Assembly: GCF_000189635.1 (NCBI RefSeq)
Contig: NW_002476438.1
Location: 519,022 to 583,021, forward strand
Origin: Tetrahymena thermophila SB210
Lineage: Eukaryota; Ciliophora; Oligohymenophorea; Hymenostomatida; Tetrahymenidae
Length of the DNA stretch: 64,000 nt
Direction of reading: 5' to 3'
Notes under the pieces: model-generated
What the model saw: the letters and a program-made list of their open reading frames with translations, nothing else
Databases searched by the model: none
What the model was told of the DNA's origin: nothing
Shown here: piece after piece, positions 1 to 12,110 of the stretch
Layout of the letters: each line of letters begins with the position of its first letter
Position numbering within the stretch: the stretch's first letter is position 1
Position numbers and translations under genes: made by a program

Positions 1-1172
1 TACAACTAACTCTTTTAGTGAAACAACTGAAGGTTCATAAATTTAACTGTAATTTTTTAAATAGTTTATTAATTAAATTATTTATTTATTTATTTATTTT
101 TCCAAATTTTGTTCTCATAAATAAAATTTATTTAAATTTTTAAATGCTAAAAATAAAATTTTTAATTTTAATTGATTGCAGTATTTAAAATTTTCTTATT
201 TTAATTGTTATAAAAAATAAATATTTACAAAATAAGACTCATTAATAATAAATTTAATTAGCCTTTTACTTTAATAAAAAGTACTAAAAATATAGTCCAA
301 GGTAGTGGCGATTGTCTAAAATCCAAAAAAGTAAAATAAAATAAATAAAACAAAGAGAGACATAGTGATCATTATCCTGAGCTTATATAAATATTTTAAG
401 GCATAATTGCTTAAATGAAAAAAACAGAAAAACCTGAATAATATTTTTCTAATGAAAGCATTAGCACTGATTTTTAAAATGATATTTAATTTGGTTTTGA
501 TAAAATGAAGTAGTTTATAAAGTATAATCCAAGATTTAATTATTCTAGTGTGATTGGTCGTTTTAATTATCTGCAAGATTAAAGAAGAAAGCTTTTATAT
601 AAAAAAACTAATAAGAATTAAAAGATGAGACAAACAGTTCTATTAAGAAATTCATATTTCAAAAATAATGATTCCTTAAGAAGAAACTCAAAAAATCAAA
701 CCATTTTTGTTAATTAATATGAAAAACCTCCTAATTAAGATGCAGAATCTATTTCTTCTAAATTTGTGAATGCAAATACTAATATAATTCCTATCAGTGA
801 TGTAGATAGCAGTGGCATGAAAAACACAGACTAAGAAATTAAGTAAATAAAAAAATTTTTATCATCAATTATAACATATAAAAATAATTATAAAGATAAA
901 AAGATTTTGCTCAAATAGACTAGATTATCATTAATTTAAATTAGATTTAAGCTATGTCTGAAAATATTTCAGTTATAAATTCCAAATACAATAACAGCTT
1001 AATTAAATTAGATTCTCCTCTACAAGATAGTGTTTATTAAGATTCTGATTTAAATAATGATTGTGATATTTAAAAGTATTATGTCAAAGAAGAAAGTGGA
1101 CTCTCTAGTATACCATACTCATTTAATAGAAGAAGGTCTAACTTTTAAACAGTTTTCAATTAAAATTAATGA
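1..1172 (+). CDS. 3' end of a K+ channel family gene (partial)
   Basis: This is the C-terminal tail of a further member of the channel array; the membrane part lies before the window. In the ciliate code I read exons at about 2-48, 282-842 and 896-1172, with phase-2 introns 49-281 and 843-895, ending at TGA 1170-1172. Around 496-570 it encodes the conserved box (F-D-K-M-K-Q-F, then K-Y-N-P-R-F-N-Y-S-S-V-I) found near the C-terminus of all six complete genes downstream. The rest is polar, rich in Asn, Ser, Lys and Gln, like the other tails. The exon arrangement matches the last three exons of those genes. Exact splice sites are inferred from frame and GT/AG only. Family membership rests on the box and intron positions, since no channel core is visible here. 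Confidence 0.72.
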
Positions 1173-2634
1173 ACTTTGCTTGCTTCTATAAAAATTTAAA
1201 TAAATTAAAATAATTCCAAGTTACAAGAAATTAAGTAATTCAAATCTTAAATTCTAATCTCATCTTTTAAATTTCAAATATTTATTTTTATTTATTGATA
1301 ACTATTAATAATCAATTAATAAATAATTTATAAATGAATTAGATAAATATTTCTTGATAAAAAATCAATTATAAAAATAATTAGCATCTCTTTTATTGAT
1401 TATAACAATCAAATTATGTTTTATTTAAAATTCATAAAAAGTAATTTACTCTTAATTTTAAAATTAGAGTTTCAAATTAAATCAATTATAGTATATAATT
1501 ATAAAATTTAAACTTAAGGATAAACAAACAAGCAAATAAATATTTTTATATTTTAGTTTTATGAATGATAAATTATTTAATTTTATAAGTATTCATAAAA
1601 AATAGCTTTTGGTACAAATTTATTTTATATAATTTATTTATTATTTCTATTATGATTTATAATTTGATATTTAAATAAAATATATGAAACCAATAAAGAT
1701 TCGATGTTTAATACAATAAATATTTTACCTAATAAATAAATAACAAAATTTATTTATAATTAATTTTAAGTATAAATGCTAAAAGAATTAAAAATTTTTA
1801 TAAATATAAAGGGATTTGATGTATTTAATACTTATTTCTAATAAGTTATTTTAATAAAAATTAATTTTTGTATTAAAACAAAATATTTATATGATCTTAA
1901 TTAAAACCTTCTTTCATTTTAAATTATTAAAACTTGATTTTTATGTATTATTTTTTATAATTTATCAAAATTTAATAAACTATTTTGAATCAATAATAAA
2001 ATTAATAAATAAGGATTTTATCAATGCTAATTTATATTAGCATATTATAATTTGCAATTCTCCATTTTTAATTTTTATGATTTGCATTTAGTTAAAAATG
2101 ATACTTTTATTTCAAATAGCTCAGTTTAATTAATATTAAATAATCTTAAAGGAAAAAGAAATAATTAAGAAATATATTTTATAAATAAATACTTTACATA
2201 TTTGATTGAATAAAAATATATTTAAACAAATTTAAATATTATTTTAACGAAAATATATAAATAGACTTCAATAAATCAACAAATAGAGCCTTATATTTAA
2301 TCTATTGAATTACACTATATTGCATTGAGTTATGTAAGAGTGGTTTAAATTAAATATTAAAAGTTAAGGATTTTAAATTGTGTATTTACTTAGTATAAAA
2401 TGTATTTAAATTATAATTCTTTTCTGTTAATTTGATGCCATTTCTTTGTTTGTTTGCTTGTTTGTATTTACTTGAAAAATAATAAATATTAATTCTATAT
2501 AATTATTTATCTAAATTATTGTCTTCTTAATCTATAATATTATTGATTAAAAAAGTAGAAGAAATTAAGTAGAAGGAACTCTTAATTGTAGGTTGGTCTT
2601 TGGAGAATAACAGAATTAGCTTCTTTATTGAATT
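1173..2634. other. Intergenic spacer, AT-rich
   Basis: No coding pattern is visible on either strand. The DNA is almost wholly A+T with short homopolymers. Two TTTG/TTTA-type runs occur, one as its complement near 1524-1545 and one near 2446-2466, similar to runs just upstream of other genes in the window. The right end is the presumed promoter and 5' leader of the channel gene starting at 2635. Confidence 0.6.
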
Positions 2635-5600
2635 ATGAGCAGTGAAAATAGAATTACTAGATAGAGTATTCAGAATTTTAAATAAAGCTTAAGAAATGAT
2701 AGGTCTCCTATGAATTAGATCTCACATTTAAGAGTGAAAGGAGCTGAGACAAGTTAAAAAATTACAGATTAATATATTTTTAATGTGCAAGAGAAAGAAA
2801 AGTTGCAAAATATTTTCAAAAGGATCCAAAGTATGAAAGATCAAAAGAGAATCCATGATTTAGTGATGAATTTACCAACACGAATGTTGAAGAGTTTTAA
2901 TTAAAACAAATTTGATTTATTAGACGATAGAAGTTATTTTTACAATGAAGACACATTTTTAGATTAAATAAATAATGGAGTCAACTACAAACGAAAGAGC
3001 TTAAAAATAAAAAATGTATCACTTTTTTTAGATTAATCAAAGGATGACGATGAAAACAAAGACATGGATAATAACTTAGAAGATGAGTATAATGTTGAGC
3101 CTATTTATGTCTAGACAAAATTTGATAAAATGTTAAAACTTTTATCTAAGATAATTGATAAAATTCCTATCATATAGCCTTCGAGTTCTTTGAAATTAAT
3201 ATGGGATTTAATTAATATGACTGTTATCATTTGCTGCTTGTTTTTTCTTCCTATTGTTATGGTATTTTAATTCTATTTCACTGATTTGATGAACTAAAAT
3301 ATGTTAATATCTATTCCTACTTTGCTCATTATAGATATTATTATCAACTTAAACACTGGATTTTTCTTCAAAGGCTAAGTGATAAAAAGCAGAATTAAAA
3401 ATTTAGAAAAATATTTTAAAAAACACATATTCATTGACGCTATTTGTATATTCCCTTTACTTTTTACACTTTATGGAGAATATTGTAATATCGACCCTGA
3501 TTCAGGAAATATAAACGCAAGCTATACGCCTATTCCTAGAATATTTTTACTCCCTTTTTTTTTTAAGATATTTACTCTCATTTCCAAACTCAAAAAAATT
3601 GAGGAGAGATTTAATATTCCAAGGTTAATTACAAATTTGATTTAGCTTGCTAAGCTGTTATTTACTATTATTCTAATTAATCATTTGTTTGCATGTCTGT
3701 GGGTTTATGTTGCTAAGTATGAAGATGATTAAAAATCATGGATGTAATACAAAAGTATTTCATAAAGTAGTTGGCAAGTCCAGTATTTGGTTGCTTTTTA
3801 CTTTACAACTGTTACAATGATTACTGTAGGATATGGAGATGTGCTACCAAAAACTAATTTAGAATATATCCTTTGTATCATAACTATGATGATTGCTTGT
3901 GGTGTATTCGGTTATTCTCTCAACGAAATAGGGTTAATATTTAGTAATTTTTTTTAAGTCGATAACGAAATAAAGAAAAAGTTGAAATTAATTTAAAGAT
4001 TTATGAGTAAAAAAAATATCGGTTCAAATCTTCAATATTAAGCAAGGGAGTATTTAGAATATTATTGGAGAGAGTCTGCTGAAGCAGATTAAGAATAAGA
4101 ATAAAATATTATATCGTAATTGAGCGAGTCTTTAAGATAAAAATTATTATTTGAAGCAAACAAGATAGTTTTAAGAGATTCCCCTATTTTCAAACATAAT
4201 TTTTCGAAAGGAGTAATTGAACAAACTGTTCCTCTAATTTAAGAAATTAAATACTCTCCAGAAAGTTTAATATGTTAGAAGGGAATTCAAGATGATCAAT
4301 CCATTTATTTCATTGAAAATGGGTCTGTAGAAATAATACTTACTACTAAAGCAAAGTAGCAGAAAGTTTTGCTCAGATTAGAAAAAGGAGAGTCTTTTGG
4401 CGCATATACTTTTTTTACTGGTTTACCAAGAATGAATAATATCAGATCTAAAGAGTTTACTACTATATTAAAAATAAAAAGATAGGATTTCTTAAAGCTT
4501 ATTTCTAACTAAGCCGAAGATTTAGAAACGTTTTGCAATATTAGAGATTCCATTACCTATCTTAACGATTTTAGCAAGATAGGACTAAGATGCAAGGGAT
4601 GTAACTCAAATTATCACATGGTAAATGAATGCTAATTTCTCCACTACAACCCCAAAAAGATGAGAATAATAAAGCAATACAATGATTAAAAAAATAATAA
4701 TCATTACTTTAGAGTGTCTTGCGAAAGAAGAGATGTTAATAAAAATCTCCATTACAAAAATTCTAGATCTATTGCTTAAACTGTTTACTTTCATATATAG
4801 AGGTATTTTTTTTATAAATTTTATAATAATTTCAAATTAAAAATTAATCAACCGAATAATCCTAAAATGTATTCAATTTTTCAACAATCAATTTTAAGGT
4901 ATTTATTTTTTAAATATGAATTTTAATATTCAATATTAAAAATAAGAAATTTTCATCAATGGATTTTATTGATCTGGTAAATTCCTTCTATTGTCCAAAC
5001 TAAAGGAAATATAATGCTTACCTTCAAAGAATGATTAAATTAAAAATAATATTTCTTTCTTTAAAGATTTGTAGCTTATTTTAGTTTTAGAGTCATTTGA
5101 AAATAATAAATTAATGATATTTAATTAATTTATTCATCAATTAAAAATAGATATATTGAAAATAATGGATCGCTTTTAGATTTATCTGATGAAGAAATAG
5201 AATACTCTGATGGACATTACAATTAATCAGATTATGATATTGATGTGGAAAACTATACATAAAAAGATAACAATGTATAAAATAAAAAACTTAAAATCCC
5301 AGGCTAAGAATTGAATAAACAAAAGAGTAACATAGAGCCTGAAGATTTCAATTCAGCATTAAAAGAGTTTTTTAGCTTAATAGGGCAGGAGCAATATGTT
5401 AATGCTCTAAATTTAAAGAAAAATAATACAAAAAATGAACCATAAATTAATGTATATAAAATGAATACCTTTAGTGAAAATGTGAGTGAGCATCCTTCTT
5501 CTATAAATGCAATTTAATCAATAAATAAAATTGTTATGCCAATAAGAGATAGGAGTTAGACATAGGAAAAAAATGAAAAATTTGAGAGACTTGAAAAATC

Positions 5601-6665
5601 AAGATCTTCGATTATCATCAATTAATACCAAAGGCAAACTTCTATCAACCTCAAAAATAACTAAAAGCCATAAAAAGATATATCAAGGTCTTTTAATGAC
5701 AAAAATTTTGATTAATTGTCAGATAATTAAAAGCATGAGAAAAAACCTGCTAAACCTCATAAAAGGAGTAGTTAAACTTAAAATCATAATGACTAAAAGC
5801 TTGATGAAATACTAAGTCATCTTAAACATTTATTTACTCAAAAAGATACTGAATAAATCCAGACTACATATTTTAGAGAAGATAAATTCTCTATCCATGA
5901 AAATATTGAAAATAGTGTGTTTCATAATTTTGATAGAATGAAAATTTTTGTCAAGTACAAACCACGTTTTAATTATACTACAGTGATCAGCAAGCTAAAT
6001 TAACTCTAAGAATAGCTGAGAAAACAAATACTATATCGTAGAAATTACAGAATGTCAAATAGGAAAAAAATTACTTTGTTTTCAAAGATTTAAGGAAATA
6101 AAATGATGGATAATTCTTATGAAGCAAGGTCTTGCTCAGTGAGGTAAGTTACTCAAAAGAATTCTTAATCTCCATATAATTAAGAAAATTCTGATAGCAA
6201 ATACTTAAATGCAATAAAACTTTCTGATTCCACTCTTTGTTTTGAAAAAGAAACAAATAAAAAGTAATTTATATCAAATTTCATTTATTTAATTTATTAC
6301 TTCAACAATTCTACCCTAAATAATTTTACAGATCTTCATGTAAGGTAAGTCATTTTAATGAGTCAAACTAAGTATAAAAAGGAGAATAGGCATTCTAAAT
6401 AGATATAATCAATAACTCTGGTAATGATTTAATACAACAAAATAGTTTAAAAGAAATTAAAAATAATAATAATGATTCAAGTTTACATTTAGATAAAAGA
6501 ACATCTGAATTATTTGATCATAGTTCATGTTAAAAAGCCTTAAAAAATGAAGAGATTGCTTTAGAAGAAGAATTAGAAAATCATGAACAAGCATTAGTAA
6601 CAATACCACGTGTGATGAAAAATTAAACTACAAATATAGCTCATAGGGCATTATTTGATAAATGA
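2635..6665 (+). CDS. CNG/EAG-like K+ channel with zinc knuckle, array copy 1
   Basis: Predicted plasma-membrane or ciliary K+ channel, 1204 aa in three exons (2635-4802, 5151-6263, 6332-6665). Introns 4803-5150 and 6264-6331 both restore frame. In order: a conserved N-terminal box (R-I-H-D-L-V-M-N-L-P), S1 around residue 187, S2 with the N-T-G and K-G-Q-V signature around 240, an S4 poor in basic residues near 300-325, S5 near 340, pore helix and TVGYGD filter at 397-402, and S6 to about 440. A C-linker follows, then a cNMP-binding-like domain around 530-625. A CX2CX4HX4C zinc knuckle lies at C653-C666. The tail is low-complexity with a conserved F-x-R-M box encoded near 5930-6005. The binding cassette has Ala where cNMP binders usually have Glu after F-G. 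It has one intron fewer than its neighbours. The ligand and gating mode are unknown. Confidence 0.88.
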
Positions 6666-7172
6666 ATGAAACATATTTATTAAATTTTTAATATATTTTG
6701 TGTTATGATAAAATAAATTGTCCTTCCTTTTTATTAGAATAAATCAAAGTTATAAAAATTTTAATTTAAACACATTATTAAGTATTCGATTTACTTTAAA
6801 TTTTTAATTTTCTTTCTTGTTTTTATTTGCTCAATTATATTTTTGTAATGAAAGATTCATTTTTCTCAAAATTTATTTATTTTTTTTAATTTTCTTAAGT
6901 TTTTAACAATATTTTATGCCTTGTTTAAATTAATAAAAAAGAAATAGAAAAATTATTTCACCTCTTTATGCTTTTTTCTATCTAAATTTTACAAATAATT
7001 ATCAAAAGCAATTAATTAATTAGGGTAAATTAAAAATTTGTTATTATTTAAATGAAAATTTAAAGAAAAAACTTTTTAATAAGTCTTAGTTATTAATTAA
7101 ACAATAAATTTGTTTATTTATTTACTCATTATCTAGATAGATAAATAGCTGATTAATTAGTTCTACTATTAA
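6666..7172. other. Intergenic spacer between channel copies 1 and 2
   Basis: About 0.5 kb of AT-rich DNA with no coding signal. Its left half is recognisably homologous to the DNA that follows the decayed tail fragment at 11421-12110, so it belongs to the duplicated unit described in the findings. Confidence 0.6.
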
Positions 7173-10100
7173 ATGTAAAATAGTTATTAAGGAGGAGAAA
7201 GAAGCTTTACAATTTTTTCTCCTAAATTACAGAATAACATGAGTATAAATAAATCTCATAACTTATTAAAAAATTCTATTAAAGAGAGAAAAGAGCATGA
7301 TTAGTACAGCGAAGAGTGGAGTCCGAATTCATAAATGAAGCTGTAGCATGTTCTTTAATATATAAAAAGACTAAGAGATTAGAAGCGTGCTTATAATTTA
7401 GTGATGAATTTACCTTCAAGAATGTTGAGAAGTTTTGATAAAAATAAATTTGATCTTTTAAACGATAAAGCTTTTCACTATGATGAAAAGACATACTTAT
7501 AGTTAATAAACTAAAATAATATTAATAATAATAATTTATAAAACAATATAAGCTAAACACAAGAGCCTAAGAATTAAGACAAAACTAGGCAAACTTAAAG
7601 CTTAAATTTATCTAATTCTAGATATAATAACTATTTTGAGTAGGATTCTGTTCTTTGTGACAAAAAAAAATAATAGACAAACAGTATCAGTAAGTAAATA
7701 AGCTAAATTTAAATTAAGAATTTGAAAGATAATTTAATAACAATTAAGTCATCTATTGTTAAAATACTTGAGTAAATTCCAGTAATACTGCCTTCAAGCC
7801 CTTTGAAGTTTATTTGGGATTTGATTTTCATGATTTTATTAATTATTTGCCTATTTTATTTACCAATTACTATTTCATTTGGATTCATATTCCCTGATTT
7901 GATTTCTTAATGCTATTTGATAACTATTCCTACTTTGATATTGTTAAACACATTCTTCTAAATTAATACTGGGTACTATAAAAAAGGATAAGTAATAATT
8001 AGTAGATTTAAAATTATTAAAAAATATGTAAAAAAAACACTCATCCAAGACCTTATTTGTGTTTTCCCACTTACATTCACACTTTATTATTAAACTTATA
8101 AATACTAACAGAAATAGTATTAAGATATTGATGAAAATAATGCTTCCTTTTAACTTCTCCTTTTGCCTTTTATTTTCAAAGTTTTCTCTATAAATGCAAC
8201 TTTAAAAAATTTTGAAGAAAGATTTAACTTACCTAAATTCTTGCTCAATATGATTTAATTGGCCAAGCTTTTATTAACAATAATTTTTATTAATCACTTA
8301 TTTGCTTGCCTCTGGCTTTACATAGCTCGTATAGAGAGAAAGTATGGCGTAGATTAAATTTGGTTGAACTATAACAATATTCAAAATGCTAATTGGTCTC
8401 AACAATATGTAGCTGGTTTCTATTTTATGACTGTAACCATGATAACTGTTGGCTATGGAGATTTCCTACCATTAAATTAACAAGAGTAAATTCTCAGTGT
8501 TATAACTATGATGCTAGCATGTGGTGTTTTTGGTTATACTTTAAATGAAGTAGGATCAATATTCAATAATTTTTTCTAAGTCGATAGAGAGATTAAAAGA
8601 AAATAAATTCTAATTTAGAAATTCATGAGTACAAAAAATATTAATAAAAGATTATAATATCAAATAAGAGAGTATTTAGAATATTGTTGGAGAGAGTAGG
8701 CAGAGACTGATTATGAAGAAAAGTAGATGATAATTGATTAATTAAGTGATTCACTTAGATAAAAACTACTCTTTGAAGCAAACAAAATTGTTCTGAGAGA
8801 TAATCCAATATTTAAGCAGAATTTTTCAAAAAATGTTATTGAAAAAACTGTGCCTTTGATTCTAGAAATGAAATATTCCCCTGAGAGTATAATTTGCTAA
8901 AAAGGAGTATTGGATGATTGCTCTATTTATTTTATAGAAAAAGGATCAATCGAAATTGTACTGAATCCTAAGGGAAACAATCAAGTATAGCTATTAAAGC
9001 TGAACAAAGGTGAATCGTTTGGATCTCATAGCTTTTTTACTGGTCTTCCAAGGATTAATAATATCAGATCGTGTGAATTTACAACTGTTTTAAAGATAAA
9101 AAGACAAGATTTCTTGTAATTGTTATCATGCTATCCTGAAGATTATGAGACTTTTTGTTTCATTCGCGATCAAATAAACTTTTTGAATGACTATTCAAAA
9201 ATAGGATAAGTTTGCAAGAGTTGTAGCTCAAGCTATCACATGATAAATGATTGCTAGTATCTTCATTACATATCAAATAAGGCTAGAATAATTAAAATGT
9301 ATAATGATGAGAATAATATCAATTAAACTGAAAGAACTCCTCATTAACGAAGAAATCCTAATGTTAATTATCACTACAAGAATTCATTAGTCATTTAACA
9401 TGATGTTGTTAAGCAAAATTTAATGTAATCTGAAGATATTTTTTAAATTGATCTTTTAACAACTATCAATAAAATAATTTAAAAATGAATTTTCTGTTTT
9501 TTTATTTTAAATACCTGATTAAATTATTTAAATTTAATTTAATAGCTTCTTGGAATAAAATGAAAGTTTACTAAATTTTAGTGATGAAGATACTGAATTT
9601 TCAGACGGATATTATAACTAAGAGAGTTTAAGAGGATAGTAAAATATTTAAAGATATCCCAATACAGATGGATCAAATTTCAAAAAAAACATCTTTCTTA
9701 TCTCTGAGCAATCTACACTTAAAGAATAAGAAAACGATAGCAATTTTAAGTATCCACTTACTAAAAAGAACACGATATCAAAGTTTGGATAAGATTATAA
9801 TCATACTGTTAGCAGAAGTTTAAATACAATAGATAAAAATTTAGATAGTGCTCTTGAAAATACAACATTTTAGAATGATATTTTATCATTAAATATCCCA
9901 GATATTTCCTAATAATAATAGAACATTTAATTTAATTCACCTTCTCTTGAATATGATGCTACAAGCAAAAAAAATGTAATAACACCTTCTTCGAGAAAAA
10001 ATTATGATATGTAATTCAATACAATCAATAGAATGAGAACAAATACAGCTGATAAAAGTGAGAATAATTACGATTAAAATATTTCATTTAACTAAGCTTA

Positions 10101-11197
10101 TTAGAACTTTTCTTGTGAAGCAAATAACAGGTAAGGTTTATAGACTAAGCTATAAAATTAATAAGCGAACGAAGATTCATTTGCTAAAAAATCCAAATCG
10201 ATTTCTCATTAATAGCAAAAGAGTTTAAAAAACCGCAGTTAAATAAGCTAAGATGAGTTTGAAAAGACCCTTTCATCAGAAAATAAGTAATTAATTTATA
10301 AAAATTAATTATTTTAAAAAAATGAAAATTAGAAATATGTAGGGATCAAATGGGAATGACAGGAAAAAAAATAGATTGCAAAAAAGCCCTACCGAATAAA
10401 TTAGTTTGATTTTAAAGCAAGTAAAAATACTTGTAAATCAAAACTAGCATAACTAAATTAATGAAAAGAAAAAAACATAATAAATGGAAGATGATATTGG
10501 ATAGTTTGATATCTTTTTAAATTTTGAAAAAATGAGATAGTTTATTAAATATAACCCTAGATATAATTTCTCTAGTGTAATTAGTAGATTCAATTAGATT
10601 CAGGATTTGAAAAATAAAAATATTAGAAGCAAAAAATCTTGTAGAATTAAAAAGCTAACTACACAAGTGTTGACAAAGACATAGTTTAACACTTAATTAG
10701 ATTCAAAAAAGCTTTAAAAAAACATATCAAGTAATAAGCAAATCACAAATAATTAATATGAACATACAGAATCAAAACAAGATTCTAAAAAAGTTCATAC
10801 CTATTCTGCTAAGTAAGATTCTGATCTAGATCCTACCTCTTAAGAAACATAAAGCTAAAAGTAATTAATTGACTTTATAAACATTTTAAATTAAAATAAA
10901 TAAAATTAAAATATTTAATTCAGCCCGAAGAATTTTTCGAAAGCAAATAACTTTAATAATGATATCAGCTTTTAAGTTGGAAACATATAATAGACAATAT
11001 CCTAAATTATTGAAGGAATAAATAAAAAATAGTAATTAGAAAATTTTAGCATTAATCCAAATAGGCGTGAATTAGATATAGATTCAAATAATAATAGCGA
11101 TATTATGAGTGAATCCAGTTTTTAAAGCAAATTTGGTATTAATAAATTTTAATAATAATAAGTAGGTGCTTTCGAACGACTAAAGAAAGATTATTGA
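7173..11197 (+). CDS. CNG/EAG-like K+ channel with zinc knuckle, array copy 2
   Basis: Predicted K+ channel, 1264 aa in four exons (7173-9424, 9546-10286, 10333-10860, 10924-11197); all introns are phase 2 or in register and the sum is in frame. The ATG at 7173 was chosen because the next one (7239) corresponds to ATA in the near-identical copy 3, where only the upstream ATG remains. It has S1-S6, a TVGYGD filter at residues 425-430, a cNMP-binding-like domain, a zinc knuckle C681-C694 (pattern CX2CX4HX4C) and the C-terminal box encoded near 10525-10600. The S4 region keeps only a few Lys. The residue after F-G in the binding cassette is Ser. Gln is encoded almost entirely by TAA/TAG. It is the closest paralogue of copy 3. 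Confidence 0.88.
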
Positions 11198-11420
11198 AAC
11201 AAAACTTTATTAAATTAAAAACAAAAATAAAGGAAAATTTCTTTTAATAAAATTTAACTATTTTCAAACTCGTATTTCTTTATAAATTATAGAAAATATT
11301 TGTTTTCTCACATTTTTTTTTGTAAATCATTAAATATTTTTCCCATAAAATTTTTTTCTGAAGCCATAGGACAAAAAATCCTGAATATCCATACTCTTTT
11401 AATAATTATCATTCATTTAA

Positions 11421-12110
11421 AAATTTAATGATATTTAATGCAATTAATTTATTCATCAATTAAAATAGATATATAAAAATCAGTATGTTTCATAATTTTG
11501 ATAGAATGAAAATTTTTATGAAATACAAACCACGTTTTAATTATATCACAGTGATCAACAAACTTAATTAACCCTAAGAATAGCTAAGAAAATAAATTCT
11601 ATTTAATAGAAATAATATAATGTCAAATAGGAAAAAATTTCTTTGTTTTCTAAGATTTAAGGAATTAAAATGATGGATATTTCTTATGAAGCAAGGTCTT
11701 AATCAGTTAGGTAAGTTATTCAATAGCATTCTTAATCTCCATAAAATTAAGAAAACTCTGATAGTAAATACTTAAGCGCAATAAAACTTTCTGATTTCAC
11801 TCTTTGTTTTGAAAAAGGAACAAATAAAAAGTAATTTATATCAAATTTATTTAATTTATTACTACAATAATTCTACCTTTTTAATACAAAAAATAGCTTA
11901 AAAGAAGGTAAAATTAATAAAACTGATTCAAGTTTGCATTTAGATAAAAGAACATTTGAATTATTTGATCACAGCTCATGTAAAAAAGCCATAAAAAATG
12001 AAGAGATTGTTTTACAAGAAGAATTAGAAAATTACGAACAAGCTTTAGTTACAATACCACGCGCGCTTGATGAAAAATTAAACCACAAATAATATAGCTT
12101 GATAAACGAA
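11421..12110 (+). pseudogene. Decayed tail fragment of channel copy 1
   Basis: This stretch matches the end of copy 1's first intron (from about 5107) joined directly to copy 1's C-terminal box and tail (from about 5905 to 6680). Roughly 0.75 kb of the second exon is missing. It has no channel core. A 1-nt deletion relative to copy 1 near 11632 throws the frame and creates a TGA at 11671-11673. A second frameshift lies near 12060, where copy 1 has its last codons. The DNA between it and copy 3 is homologous to the spacer between copies 1 and 2. It is best read as a passenger of the segmental duplication that made copy 3. Confidence 0.85.

Noticed and set aside
316-576. Minus-strand open frame with a hydrophobic look
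   Set aside because: It overlaps, on the opposite strand, exon sequence of the channel tail that contains the conserved box. It is a shadow of that exon.
4591-4632. Zinc knuckle taken as a retrotransposon Gag remnant
   Set aside because: The motif is in the same exon and frame as the channel core in six genes, with no Gag, protease or reverse transcriptase sequence nearby.
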